DNA from: Desulfovibrionaceae bacterium
Lineage (GTDB): Bacteria > Desulfobacterota > Desulfovibrionia > Desulfovibrionales > Desulfovibrionaceae
DNA length: 64,000 nucleotides
Assembly (NCBI GenBank): GCA_009783025.1
Contig: WRHY01000006.1
Coordinates: 57,661-121,660 of the forward strand
Direction: 5' to 3'
Every line of letters begins with the position of its first letter. Positions within the stretch are counted from its first letter, which is position 1. Of this stretch, positions 33,643-42,661 are shown piece after piece. The notes beneath the pieces were generated by a model. It made no database searches. It saw nothing but the letters and a program-made list of their open reading frames with translations, and was not told the origin of the DNA. Both the position numbers and the translations under genes were made by a program.

Positions 33643-34488
33643 CTATTTACGTGCTTCAATGTCCAAGCTGACAATGTAATCCGCCAATTCCTCGCCTTTT
33701 GGCAGGATTTCAGCGAGTTGCTTGTATAATGGGTCATTCCATTCCAGCATATTGCGTACATAATTTGACTTGGGAGTAAGAACGATAGACTTGAAGCCAA
33801 TGTTTTCCAGCATGGCCCTCGTTTCTTCCACCAGCGCCGCTCCAGCTATGCAGCCCAAAAGAGCCGCCGCCATTTCTCGAATATTATTCGGGAGAGGCTT
33901 CAACAGAGCGAGGTCGGATACGGATACTTTGCCGCCCTGTTTGAGTACGCGAAAAACGTCACGCCAGACCTGGGGCTTGTCTGGGGAAAGGTTGATAACG
34001 CAGTTGGAAAGTACAACGTCAACGCTGGCATCCGGCACAGGGAGATACTCTATCTCGCCAAGGCGAAACTCCACGTTATCCAGGCCGGTGCGTTGCCGGT
34101 ACTGTTCGATATTCTTACGGGCCTTGGCAAGCATTTCCGGGGTCATGTCCACGCCGATAACCCGCCCGGAAGCCTTAACCTTTACACCCGCCTGGAAAAC
34201 GTCAAAACCGCCGCCGCTGCCGAGATCAAGCACGATCTGCCCTTCTTGCAAGGCTGCGATGGCTACGGGATTGCCGCAGGAAAGCCCCATGTTTGCGCCG
34301 TCAGGCAAATTGGCGAGAGTTTCTGTGTCGTATCCTACAGCTTGGGCCAGCAGGGTAGGGTCAGCGTGGCTGGGACGCTGGCCGGAACCGCAACAAGAGT
34401 CGCGTTCCCCGGTGGCGATAGCGGCATAGCCAGCCCGAACGGTGTCTTTAACTTCTTGCTTCTTTTGAGAACTATTGCAACAGCCCAT
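33643..34488 (-). CDS. arsM: Arsenite S-adenosylmethionine methyltransferase
   Basis: A 281-residue protein starting at MGCCNSSQ (GGAGGAATCATT upstream). It has the AdoMet motif VLDLGSGGGFDVF (near residue 80), acidic VIGVDMTPEML and cysteines typical of ArsM (MGLSCGNP, VLSNCVINLS). It methylates arsenite to volatile or less toxic forms. Cys-rich N-terminal segments (GCCNSS, DSCCG) are common in the prokaryotic group. It is the second gene of arsR-arsM-arsC-acr3. Confidence 0.92.
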   Translation of the reverse strand: MGCCNSSQKKQEVKDTVRAGYAAIATGERDSCCGSGQRPSHADPTLLAQAVGYDTETLANLPDGANMGLSCGNPVAIAALQEGQIVLDLGSGGGFDVFQAGVKVKASGRVIGVDMTPEMLAKARKNIEQYRQRTGLDNVEFRLGEIEYLPVPDASVDVVLSNCVINLSPDKPQVWRDVFRVLKQGGKVSVSDLALLKPLPNNIREMAAALLGCIAGAALVEETRAMLENIGFKSIVLTPKSNYVRNMLEWNDPLYKQLAEILPKGEELADYIVSLDIEARK

Positions 34489-34502
34489 AATGATTCCTCC
34501 GT

Positions 34503-34853
34503 TTATTTTTCCGGCAGTACAGTGGGCGACACAGGGCTTACAGCACGATAACTGCGGCACTGGTCAGGGTTGCCGGTACAACATTCAGCCGTCAGGTAAG
34601 CAACGGTTTCCAGCATTAAGGGAATATTGGCCTTGTAGCGCGTATTGCGCCCTTCCCGTTCCATGCTGGCAAGCCCGCTGTAGACGATAGTTTTCAGATG
34701 AAAGGAAAGATTGGTCTTCGGTATGTCCAGCATCCGGGCAATCTCCCCGGCAACCAAACCGTCCGGCGCGTATTTAACCAGCAAATGGAAGATGGATAGC
34801 CGGGCTTCGGAAGCCAGAACTTCAAAGATGGTGGCGGCAGTTTTTGTTTCCAT
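34503..34853 (-). CDS. arsR: ArsR-family repressor
   Basis: A 116-residue winged-helix protein starting at METKTAATIF. The HTH is in LVAGEIARMLDIPKTNLSFHLK. The metal site looks C-terminal (YLTAECCTGNPDQC), as in some ArsR types, rather than the classical ELCVCDL. The TTGACA/AATAAT promoter lies so close that the transcript would begin at or near the ATG, suggesting a leaderless message. An inverted repeat between -35 and -10 is a plausible operator. Confidence 0.88.
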   Translation of the reverse strand: METKTAATIFEVLASEARLSIFHLLVKYAPDGLVAGEIARMLDIPKTNLSFHLKTIVYSGLASMEREGRNTRYKANIPLMLETVAYLTAECCTGNPDQCRSYRAVSPVSPTVLPEK

Positions 34854-34859
34854 TGGTTG

Positions 34860-34888
34860 ATTATTCAACACTAATTGAACAATGTCAA
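34860..34888 (-). promoter_or_regulatory. arsR promoter with operator
   Basis: Read on the minus strand: TTGACA, 17 bases, AATAAT, then CAACC-ATG. The spacer contains TTCAATTAGTGTTGAA, an inverted repeat of TTCAA of the ArsR-site type. This fits autoregulation by the encoded ArsR protein. Confidence 0.75.
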
Positions 34889-34985
34889 GGCTGCTTGCTC
34901 ATATTTGTACTTTTTCTTGCCCGGCTTGTTCTTCCCTTTACCGGGGAGACCTTTGAGCGTAAAAGAGCGGACAGGACTATCCGGC

Positions 34986-35732
34986 ATGGCAAAAAAAGAA
35001 CGCGCTGATCACCTGGTACATGCACAAGGGCTTGCGGAAAGCCGTGAACAGGCCAAACGCCTGATCATGGCCGGTCAGGTGGCTTTTGTGAGCGGCGATG
35101 TCTTGCAGCCGGTAGTCAAGCCGGGCCAGCAGTTCGCGCCGGATACCCGCTTTGCCTTGACCGGACAGGAACGCTTTGTCAGCCGGGGGGCGTACAAGCT
35201 GCTCACGGCCCTGGAGCACTTTTCACTTGATGTCGCGGGCTGCGTGGCCCTGGACGCCGGAGCCTCCACCGGCGGGTTCACCGACTGCCTGCTGCAACAC
35301 GGAGCCTTGCGGGTCTATGCCGTGGATGTGGGCAAACACCAACTGCACGAGCGCCTGCGGGGCGACAGCCGGGTCATCAGTCTGGAAGGCGTAAACCTGC
35401 GCCATGCCGCGCCGTCCCTGCTCCCGGAGCCTGTGGACATTGTTGTGGCCGATGTGTCCTTTATTTCCCTGACTCTGGTGCTGGAGCCCTGCATGCAATG
35501 GTTGAAAAACAAGGGCACGGTCGCGGCTCTGATCAAGCCGCAGTTCGAGGTCGGCCCCGGCGGCACGGACAGGGGCGTGGTGCGCGATGAGGAACTGCGC
35601 CAACAGGCCGTGGACAAGGTGCTGGATTTTGCCCGCGAGGCGCTGGGCCTGACCCTGCTCGGCGTCGTGCCTTCAGCGGTCAAAGGCCCCAAGGGCAATC
35701 AGGAATACATGGCCTGTTGGCAAAAGGGTTAA
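34986..35732 (+). CDS. tlyA: TlyA-family rRNA methyltransferase
   Basis: A 248-residue protein starting at MAKKERADHLV, with AGGA upstream. An N-terminal S4 RNA-binding domain (residues ~1-60, RLIMAGQVAFVSGD) is followed by a RrmJ/FtsJ-like AdoMet domain (ALDAGASTGGFTDCLL) and LIKPQFEVG near the C-terminus. TlyA 2'-O-methylates cytidines in 16S and 23S rRNA. It is divergent from arsR. Confidence 0.92.
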   Translation: MAKKERADHLVHAQGLAESREQAKRLIMAGQVAFVSGDVLQPVVKPGQQFAPDTRFALTGQERFVSRGAYKLLTALEHFSLDVAGCVALDAGASTGGFTDCLLQHGALRVYAVDVGKHQLHERLRGDSRVISLEGVNLRHAAPSLLPEPVDIVVADVSFISLTLVLEPCMQWLKNKGTVAALIKPQFEVGPGGTDRGVVRDEELRQQAVDKVLDFAREALGLTLLGVVPSAVKGPKGNQEYMACWQKG

Positions 35733-35844
35733 GCCTTAGGACTTTTTGGAGGGGCTCAAACCAGTGACGCAAAGGTCGTCATCCAGCGATACTCGCGACG
35801 GGATGAACGTGAGCTTTAGCACTACTGGCCACACCTCCACCCCG

Positions 35845-35968
35845 CCAAAGGGGGTGACCCCCTTTGGAAACCCCATTACCTGAAAACAGCAAAGCTGTTT
35901 TCAGGAATGCCCGGTCCAGGGCCGGCTAGGCCCTGGCGGGGGAGTCTGAGGGGGCAGAGCCCCCTCAG
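35845..35968. terminator. Run of three hairpins after tlyA
   Basis: Three perfect inverted repeats follow one another. CCAAAGGGGG TGA CCCCCTTTGG is at 35845-35867, TGAAAACAGC AAA GCTGTTTTCA at 35881-35903 and CTGAGGGGGCAGAGCCCCCTCAG at 35946-35968. The last contains the stop of the NlpC/P60 gene. They lie between convergent tlyA and that gene. Confidence 0.7.
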
Positions 35969-37317
35969 TGCGGCAAAACAGCCACCTTTTCTATACGATC
36001 CAGGAAGCTGCCGGGAGAACACAAGTCCGGGCGTTCCACGCCGGGCCGCAAGGTGGTGATCACCCCCTTGCCCACGATAGCGCGGTTGTCGCAGCCGCCG
36101 TTGGCATCCTTGGTTCTCAGTCCCCACATATTGTGGAAATACATGGCCTTGCCTTCATACGCGCCAAGATAGACCCCGATATGCCCCTTAAACCAGATCA
36201 GGGAACGGAAGGGCGCTGCCTCGGCAAGAATCAGGCGCTCCTTTTCCTCGTTGGACAGTCCGCCAAGTTCGATGGTTCTGCCTGCCTTGGCCTGGTTGGC
36301 GGAATTCCTGGGCAGGTGGATGCCGAAAGGCGCGAACAGATCCCGGGTCAGGGCCGAGCAGTCGCGGCGGCCGTCCAGTCCTCCCCAGCCATAGGCCTGC
36401 CCGAGCATGGGGTTGCCCACCTCAGCCACGGCCTGGGCCGTGAGCGGCAGGGGCACGGCCGTGGCCGCGCCCGGCGCAAGGTCGGCCCTGGCCGCGTCCG
36501 CCCGTCCGTCCGCGCCTCTGACCGGATACAGGACGCTTAGCGCCCGGTCCAGGCCCGGCGCGGCATCCACGGCCAGAGGCAGCAGAGCGCCGGTATCCGC
36601 GCTGATCGCGCCCACAGCCGTGCCGTCGCGCACGATTGCGGCCAAAGGGCGGCTCTGCCAGTGTTCCATAAAGGCCGGGTCCACCCTGGCGACATCCCCG
36701 GCAGGAACCCAACCCGTGGTGACCGGACCGTCAACCAGCACCCATTGCCCGTCCTTGGACACATTGCAGATATACACCGGCGTGCCGGGCGGGGTTGAGG
36801 TATGCTGGAAATAGTCAAAGGGGTAGCCTTCTCCGGGCAGGTCCGGGCGCAGATAAAAATGCCTGTTGCTCGGCATGGCCCGCAAATTGGCGCCGCGCAG
36901 GGTAATGGCAGGCCCGGCTCCCTTGCCAAAAGCCTTTTTGTTGCTGTTGGCCACCAGAGCGTCCCAGACGTCGGCCGGGAAAGGCTCACGGTTGTTCGTG
37001 TAGCCACTGGCAAGACTCAGGTTGAAGTTTTTGGCCAGGGATTGTTCGATCCAACGGGCAGGTTTGCTCAGCCGCCAGGGCCGGTACCAGGCTTCCTTTT
37101 GCCGTTGCGCCGCTGCCGCTTGTTCAGAGGCGGTCAACAGGGGTTTCGCTCCACCCGCCGCATCAACATAGGCATGCAAATTCTGCGGATAGGTCAGCAC
37201 GTCCAGGCAGGGCGGGCCGGAATAGGGGCCGCTGGGGCTGGGCGTGTGTTTGCCGCCGCAGGCGGACAGGCCGAGGAGAAGGAGGAAAAGACAGGAGAGA
37301 CGGAGGAAAGCGTTCAT
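35965..37317 (-). CDS. Lipoprotein NlpC/P60 cell-wall hydrolase with SH3 domains
   Basis: A 450-residue protein starting at MNAFLRLSC, with lipobox LLGLSAC. The order is an N-terminal helical segment (residues ~45-110), a beta-rich SH3-like part (DLPGEGYPFDYFQHTSTP) and a second SH3-like segment (VDGPVTTGWVPAGDV). A C-terminal NlpC/P60 peptidase follows, with YGWGGLDGRRDCSALT (catalytic Cys) and FKGHIGVYLG (His). This matches the stabilising-SH3-SH3-NlpC/P60 architecture described for a Desulfovibrio enzyme. It hydrolyses peptide cross-links in the periplasm. Confidence 0.88.
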   Translation of the reverse strand: MNAFLRLSCLFLLLLGLSACGGKHTPSPSGPYSGPPCLDVLTYPQNLHAYVDAAGGAKPLLTASEQAAAAQRQKEAWYRPWRLSKPARWIEQSLAKNFNLSLASGYTNNREPFPADVWDALVANSNKKAFGKGAGPAITLRGANLRAMPSNRHFYLRPDLPGEGYPFDYFQHTSTPPGTPVYICNVSKDGQWVLVDGPVTTGWVPAGDVARVDPAFMEHWQSRPLAAIVRDGTAVGAISADTGALLPLAVDAAPGLDRALSVLYPVRGADGRADAARADLAPGAATAVPLPLTAQAVAEVGNPMLGQAYGWGGLDGRRDCSALTRDLFAPFGIHLPRNSANQAKAGRTIELGGLSNEEKERLILAEAAPFRSLIWFKGHIGVYLGAYEGKAMYFHNMWGLRTKDANGGCDNRAIVGKGVITTLRPGVERPDLCSPGSFLDRIEKVAVLPH

Positions 37318-37345
37318 AGTAGTGGGGGGATGTAACGTTAGAGGA

Positions 37346-39565
37346 TTAGCCAAGCCGCGACCGCAGCCGTTTGTCCAGCCAGGTAAAGCGCTTGTGCATT
37401 TTGTTGTTGTTCACGGCCATGTGCATGGCCTTGGGCGAACCGACCAGCACCACCAGTTTCTTGCCCCTGGTGATGCCGGTATAGATCAGATTGCGTTGCA
37501 GAAGCATATAATGCTGGGTCAGGACAGGCATGACCACGGCCGGGTATTCCGAGCCTTGTGACTTGTGCACGGAGATGGCATAGGCCGGGGTAATTTCGTC
37601 CAGTTCATCCCAGGCATAGAGCACGTTGCGATCTTCAAAGCGCACGGTCAGTTCGCGCTCCTCGGAATTCACATAACACACGCGGCCGATGTCGCCGTTG
37701 AACACATCTTTATCATAGTTGTTGCGCACCTGCATAACCTTGTCATCCAGGTGGAAACGCCGTTCGCCGCGCTGGAGCACATCCCCCCGGCCGCGCAGCA
37801 GGGCCTCCTGCAAGCGCTGGTTGAGTATGCCCACACCTGCCGCGCCCTTGTGCATGGGCGTAAGCACCTGGATGTCGTCCACCGGGTCAAGGCCGAAGCG
37901 GCGCGGGATGTGATTTTGCACCAGGTCCACGATCATGTCCGCAGCCCGCTCCGGGTCTTCCTGCCGGATAAAATAGAAGTCTGACAGGCCTTCGCGGGTG
38001 CTCTTCAGGGGCGGTATTTCACCGTGGTTGATGCGGTGCGCGTTGACGATGATTTCGCTCTCGGCGGCCTGGCGGAAGACTTCGGTCAGGCGGACCACGC
38101 TCACGCTTTCCGAAGCAATGATGTCCTTGAGCACGTTGCCGGGACCGACCGAGGGCAGTTGGTTCACGTCGCCCACAAAGACCAGGGTCGCGCCCAGGGG
38201 AACGGCCTTCATCAGGTGGTACATGAGCATGGTGTCCAGCATGGAGGCTTCGTCCACCACCAGCAGGCCGCAGGCCAGGGGATGATCCTCGTTGCGGGCA
38301 AACCCGTCCTCGCGCGGACTGTACTCCAGCAGACGGTGGAGGGTCTTGGCTTCGCGATCCGTGGTTTCGGCCATGCGCTTGGCCGCCCGGCCCGTTGGCG
38401 CGGCCAGCAGGATTTTCGTTTTCTTCTGCTCGAACAGCTTGATGATGGCGTTGATCACCGTGGTTTTGCCCGTGCCCGGACCGCCGGTGATCACCAGCAC
38501 CTTGTCGGACAGACTGGCCCGCGCCGCTTCCACCTGCTCCCCGGCCAGTTCCAGCGGCAGCATGCGCAGCACGCCGGACAGCAATTCCTCAGGCTCGCTG
38601 AAGCGCACGGACTTGGGCGAACGCAGCACACGGTGCACATAGTGGGCGATGTTGCTTTCGTAGTGATGGTAGCGGGACAGGTACACGGCCTGAAAAGCTT
38701 CGCCCTGTTCGCATCCCTGTTCTCCGGGGAACTCTTCAAGCACTACCCGCTCTTCGCGCTCCAGGGAACGCACGGCCTGGCGCACGAGTTCGCTTTCCAC
38801 GCCCAGTTCGTCCGCGGTCTGATGCACCAACTCTTCATAGGGGTAAAAAACGTGGCCGTCCTCGGTGATCCGGCGCAGGACATACAACAGACCGGCCTCG
38901 GCCCGGAGACTGCTGTCCGGCGCAAAACCCAGCTTCATGGCCACGGTGTCGGCCGTGACAAAGCCGATGCCGTGGATATCCATAGCCAGGCGATACGGAT
39001 TCTCGCGCACTACTTCCAGGGCGTCCGCGCCGTAGTGGCGGAAAATACGCACCGCATAGGACGTGGAAACCTCATGCGGTTGCAGGAACATGATCAAATC
39101 CCGGATACCCCGGTGCTCGGCCCAGGCGGCCTTGATGTCGCTGACCAGACGCGGGGTGATGCCCTTGACCCGGCTGAGCAGGTCGGCGTCATTGTCCAGG
39201 GTGTTGAAGGTCTCTTCCCGGAACTCCTCCACAATGCGCTCGGCCAGCCGCTTGCCGATGCCCTTGATCAGGCCGGAGCCGAGATAATGCTTGATGCCCT
39301 CCAGGGTGGCGGGCAGCAGGGTCTCGAAGCTTTCCATCTTGAACTGCCGCCCGAAACGGGCGTCATTGACCCAGGATCCGGTCACGGTCAGGCCGATGCC
39401 GGGTTGGGGCGCGGCCATGCTGCCCACCACGGTGATCGGGTCGGCCTTGCTCTGCACGCGCATGCGCAGCACGGTGTAGCCGTTTTCCTCATTGTGGAAA
39501 ACAACGCGCTCCAAGGTGCCGCGCAGGGTGCGCTTGGCGTCGGGATCAAGCAAATGTTGCGACAT
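37346..39565 (-). CDS. recD2: RecD-like DNA helicase, RecD2 type
   Basis: A 739-residue protein starting at MSQHLLDPDAK; 22 more codons are open upstream. N-terminal OB-like segment, helix-hairpin-helix region (SGLIKGIGKRLAERIV), then superfamily 1 helicase motifs: Walker A GGPGTGKTTVINAI (about residue 370), LLVVDEASMLD, and VHKSQGSEYPAVV near the C-terminus. RecD2 is a 5'-3' helicase found in bacteria without a RecBCD-bound RecD. It follows argC by 14 bases. Confidence 0.94.
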   Translation of the reverse strand: MSQHLLDPDAKRTLRGTLERVVFHNEENGYTVLRMRVQSKADPITVVGSMAAPQPGIGLTVTGSWVNDARFGRQFKMESFETLLPATLEGIKHYLGSGLIKGIGKRLAERIVEEFREETFNTLDNDADLLSRVKGITPRLVSDIKAAWAEHRGIRDLIMFLQPHEVSTSYAVRIFRHYGADALEVVRENPYRLAMDIHGIGFVTADTVAMKLGFAPDSSLRAEAGLLYVLRRITEDGHVFYPYEELVHQTADELGVESELVRQAVRSLEREERVVLEEFPGEQGCEQGEAFQAVYLSRYHHYESNIAHYVHRVLRSPKSVRFSEPEELLSGVLRMLPLELAGEQVEAARASLSDKVLVITGGPGTGKTTVINAIIKLFEQKKTKILLAAPTGRAAKRMAETTDREAKTLHRLLEYSPREDGFARNEDHPLACGLLVVDEASMLDTMLMYHLMKAVPLGATLVFVGDVNQLPSVGPGNVLKDIIASESVSVVRLTEVFRQAAESEIIVNAHRINHGEIPPLKSTREGLSDFYFIRQEDPERAADMIVDLVQNHIPRRFGLDPVDDIQVLTPMHKGAAGVGILNQRLQEALLRGRGDVLQRGERRFHLDDKVMQVRNNYDKDVFNGDIGRVCYVNSEERELTVRFEDRNVLYAWDELDEITPAYAISVHKSQGSEYPAVVMPVLTQHYMLLQRNLIYTGITRGKKLVVLVGSPKAMHMAVNNNKMHKRFTWLDKRLRSRLG

Positions 39566-39579
39566 GGCCGGGAGAGCGC

Positions 39580-40656
39580 TCAGGGGACCAGCGGGGCAAG
39601 CCGGAGGCCGGTTTCCAGCGGCAGTCCGCACATCAGGTTGGCATTGGCTACGGCCTGGCCCGAAGCGCCCCGGCAGAGATTGTCTATGGCGGAAAGAATG
39701 ATCAGGCGGTTGGTGCGCGGGTCAATGGCCAGGGCGATATCGCAAAACATGGTGCCGCGCACGGAACGCAGTTCCGGCAGGCCGCCTTCGGGCAGAAGAC
39801 GCACAAAGGAGCAGCCCGCGTAGGCGTCCGCATATGCCGCGCGCACCGCTTCCAGGGACGTGGCCGGGTCCTTGAGTTTGGTGTACATGGTAGCCAGGAT
39901 GCCCCGGTTGATGGGCAGGAGATGGGTGTTGAAGGACAGGGTGATGTCCCGGCCCGCAACGGCCGAAAGCTCCTGCTCGATTTCCGGGGTGTGGCGGTGC
40001 TTGGTCAGGTTGTAAGCGCGGAAGGTGTCATACACTTCGCAGAACAGGGAACCGACATTGGCCCCGCGCCCGGCGCCGCTGGCGCCGGACTTGGCGTCGA
40101 TAACCACGTCCGTACTCTCGATCAGGCCGTTTTTCAGGGCCGGATACAGGCCGAGAATGCTTGCCGTGGGATAACAGCCGGGGTTGGCCACCAGCGCGGC
40201 CCGGGCTACCCGGTCGGCATAAAGCTCGGGCAGGCCGTACACGGCCTGAGCCAGCGCTTCCGGTTCGGTGTGCTCCACCTTGTACCACTGTTCATAGGTC
40301 TTTTTGTCCCGGATGCGGAAATCGGCGGACAGGTCCACAACCTTGAGTCCCTTGCGGGCCAGCGTTGCGCCAAGAGTCATGGCCGCCCCGTGCGGGATGG
40401 CCAGAAAAACCACGTCGCAGGACGCGGCCAGGTCGTCCGGGTCAGGCTCGCTGACAACAAGCTGTCCGGTTTCCAACTGTTGCAGGAAAGGGTAGATGCT
40501 CTGCAAAAGACTGCCCGCTTCCTTGCGCGAGGTGACGCGGGTCAGCCGCATACAGGGATGGCCCTCGATCAGGCGCACCAGTTCCATGCCGGTATAGCCG
40601 GTAACGCCGACCAGCCCGGCCCTGATTGCGGGCCGGGAATCACCCTGGATGTTCAT
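39580..40656 (-). CDS. argC: N-acetyl-gamma-glutamyl-phosphate reductase
   Basis: A 358-residue protein. It has GVTGYTGMELVRLI at the NADP-binding N-terminus, the catalytic cysteine in ANPGCYPTAS and the HRHTPEIEQE segment. It catalyses the NADPH-dependent third step of arginine biosynthesis. It heads a minus-strand group with recD2 and NlpC/P60 downstream. Confidence 0.95.
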   Translation of the reverse strand: MNIQGDSRPAIRAGLVGVTGYTGMELVRLIEGHPCMRLTRVTSRKEAGSLLQSIYPFLQQLETGQLVVSEPDPDDLAASCDVVFLAIPHGAAMTLGATLARKGLKVVDLSADFRIRDKKTYEQWYKVEHTEPEALAQAVYGLPELYADRVARAALVANPGCYPTASILGLYPALKNGLIESTDVVIDAKSGASGAGRGANVGSLFCEVYDTFRAYNLTKHRHTPEIEQELSAVAGRDITLSFNTHLLPINRGILATMYTKLKDPATSLEAVRAAYADAYAGCSFVRLLPEGGLPELRSVRGTMFCDIALAIDPRTNRLIILSAIDNLCRGASGQAVANANLMCGLPLETGLRLAPLVP

Positions 40657-40684
40657 GTTTTCTCCTTGTCCGTGCGAACGGACC

Positions 40685-41020
40685 CTATTTCTTCATCACG
40701 AACTTCATGCGCAGTTCGTACAGCAGCCCTTCCAGCAGACGTGTTTCCTCCGCGTCCAGGCCGTTTTTGACTTTATCCTGCAACATGGAGAGAATGTCGA
40801 TAGTGTGCTTGGCCAGGGTGATATCCTCAAGTTTTTCGCCCGTGGACGGGTCAGGGACTTCACCGAGCTGCACCAGCGCGGAGGACGCCAGGGACAGGAC
40901 AAAGGTGGAAAAAGTGGGTTTGGGCATAGAGGCCTGCTCGGCTGAAGGGCCGGATGCGGCGGACGCTTCGTCAAAGCGGTCCTTCCAGTCCTGTTGTTCG
41001 CTGTCGTGCCTGTCGTTCAT
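40685..41020 (-). CDS. DUF1844 family protein
   Basis: A 111-residue small acidic protein. The DUF1844 signature is FSTFVLSLASSALVQLGEVPDP (about residues 38-60) followed by AKHTIDILSMLQDKVKNGL and EETRLLEGLLYELRMKFV. The function is unknown; homologues are widespread in Deltaproteobacteria and others. It lies between argC and the aminotransferase on the same strand and is probably co-transcribed. Confidence 0.85.
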   Translation of the reverse strand: MNDRHDSEQQDWKDRFDEASAASGPSAEQASMPKPTFSTFVLSLASSALVQLGEVPDPSTGEKLEDITLAKHTIDILSMLQDKVKNGLDAEETRLLEGLLYELRMKFVMKK

Positions 41021-41044
41021 ACGTACTCCTTAGTAAAACAACCC

Positions 41045-41064
41045 CTGGTAGTGCTTCACTATCC
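41045..41064. repeat. Unit B-like remnant
   Basis: GGTAGTGCTTCACTATCC resembles the ends of unit B (GGTAGTGCTCAAACC and CACTATCC) without its centre. It lies between the aminotransferase stop and the DUF1844 start. Confidence 0.4.
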
Positions 41065-41065
41065 C

Positions 41066-42241
41066 CTATGCGGTTTTTGCGCGGGGATAGCCTTGCTCCA
41101 GCGCGCTCCAGTAAGCATCCAGGGCCTGCTCCAGATAGTTGCGGCAACCGATATGCCCGCCAATGGCGGTAAAGGAACCGGCCAGAGCGTGTATTCCGGC
41201 GGCCAGATCCGCATAATCCACCCAGCCCATGTGTCCGATACGCACCATGCGGTTCTTCAGTTCATCCTGCCCCGCGGCCATGATCACGCCGTATTTTTCC
41301 GCCGCGTGGGCCAGCAGGCGCACGGAATCAATGCCCTCGGGCAGCAGCACGCTGGTCACGCCCCAGGCGAAGTGCTCGGGCGCGAACAAGGTCAACCCCA
41401 TACTTTCGGCAGCCTTGCGGGCCATCATGGTCAGAGCCCACTGCTTGCGGTAGACGGTCTCCAGCCCCGCTTCCTGGAACATGCGCAACGATTCCACCAG
41501 GCCGATGATCAGGTTGACCGGAGAAGTGAAGTTGGTCTGCCCCTTGGCGTTGTTGGCGCGCTCCTTGGCCAGGTTGAAATAGAAGTTGCGCAGCGGCACC
41601 TGCTCGGCCTTGACCCAGGCCCGTTCGGACAGGGCAATCAAGGCCAGACCGGGCGGCAGCATCAGACCCTTTTGCGAACCGGTCACCAGACAGTCAATGC
41701 CCCAGGCGTCCATGGGACAGGGGGTAATGGACACGGCGGAAATGCCGTCCACCACCAGGAGCGTGTCCCGGCCGCGGGTGACTGCCGCGATCTCCTGCAC
41801 CGGGTGCTGCGTGCCGGTGGAGGTTTCGGAATGCTGCACCAAAACGCCCTTGATATCGTTATCCGCATCCAGGGCCGCGGCTATGGCCGCCGGGGACGCG
41901 CCCTGGCCCCAGGGCACTTTGAACCGCACAGGCTCGACCTGGTGCGTAAGGCAGATTTCCGTCCAGCGTTCCGCGAATTTGCCGCCGTCCACGATCAGGA
42001 CTTTTTCTCCGGGCAGAAAGAGATTGCACACCGCCGCCACCATGGCTCCGGTGCCGGACGAGGAAAGCGGCATGACCACCTGGGAGGTGCCGAACAGCGT
42101 GCCCAGACCTTTCTGGGCTTCAGTCAGCAGGGCTTTGAAGTCGGGCTTGCGGTGGTGGATCATGTCCCTGGCCAGGGCCAGGCGGACGCGCTCAGGCAGT
42201 GGGGTAGGACCGGGCGTGAGCAGGCGGTATTTGTTCAGCAT
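41066..42241 (-). CDS. Class V aminotransferase (serine-pyruvate/alanine-glyoxylate type)
   Basis: A 391-residue protein starting at MLNKYRLLTPGPTPLPE (GAAGGA upstream). It belongs to fold type I class V. The Schiff-base lysine is in VTGSQKGLMLPPGLA, and LSSSGTGAMVAAV forms part of the PLP site. Such enzymes act on serine, alanine or phosphoserine-like donors with glyoxylate or pyruvate; the exact donor cannot be read. Older annotations call members of this group the small subunit of soluble hydrogenase, which is not supported here. Confidence 0.88.
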   Translation of the reverse strand: MLNKYRLLTPGPTPLPERVRLALARDMIHHRKPDFKALLTEAQKGLGTLFGTSQVVMPLSSSGTGAMVAAVCNLFLPGEKVLIVDGGKFAERWTEICLTHQVEPVRFKVPWGQGASPAAIAAALDADNDIKGVLVQHSETSTGTQHPVQEIAAVTRGRDTLLVVDGISAVSITPCPMDAWGIDCLVTGSQKGLMLPPGLALIALSERAWVKAEQVPLRNFYFNLAKERANNAKGQTNFTSPVNLIIGLVESLRMFQEAGLETVYRKQWALTMMARKAAESMGLTLFAPEHFAWGVTSVLLPEGIDSVRLLAHAAEKYGVIMAAGQDELKNRMVRIGHMGWVDYADLAAGIHALAGSFTAIGGHIGCRNYLEQALDAYWSALEQGYPRAKTA

Positions 42242-42414
42242 GGCTGTGTCCTTCAAGCAAAAGGGGGTGAAACGCGGGAAACTTCTGTTCTCCGCCGCCG
42301 CACGCGGGCAGGCCCGCTTCCAGTGCAGATAAGTCCCGGAAAGCGGAGGAACAACAGGAACACGGCAAAAAAGTGGAAAAAGGATACAGTATTCCGTCAG
42401 GACGCACAAGTTCG

Positions 42415-42619
42415 GCGGAAGCGCCTTGGTTTGGGGTGATACTGCGTCAGGCTGCATTTTTGCTCGGGGGGCAGGGCCGAAGAGCCCAGCCCACCCTCGC
42501 AAAAACTTGCCTTCCTTGTCAGATCAGTCAACGGCGCTCATTGCTGTTTCCACAATTTCGCCTTTCCTGGCCTTTGTGGGGCATCAAAACATAGCGCACC
42601 CAAACCAAGGCGCTTCCGC
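42415..42619. repeat. Palindromic element copy E11 (~205 bp, variant right half)
   Basis: Arms GCGGAAGCGCCTTGGTTTGG and CCAAACCAAGGCGCTTCCGC are exactly complementary although far from the consensus. The left interior is standard. The right interior is replaced by a module around AATCAATGGCGCTGATTGCTG-like sequence (GTCAACGGCGCTCATTGCTG here), the same replacement as in E15. A unit B-like tail follows (GCTATTGCTCAAACAAAGC). Confidence 0.9.
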
Positions 42620-42661
42620 TATTGCTCAAACAAAGCACTTCCGGGCATTCAAATAAAACTC

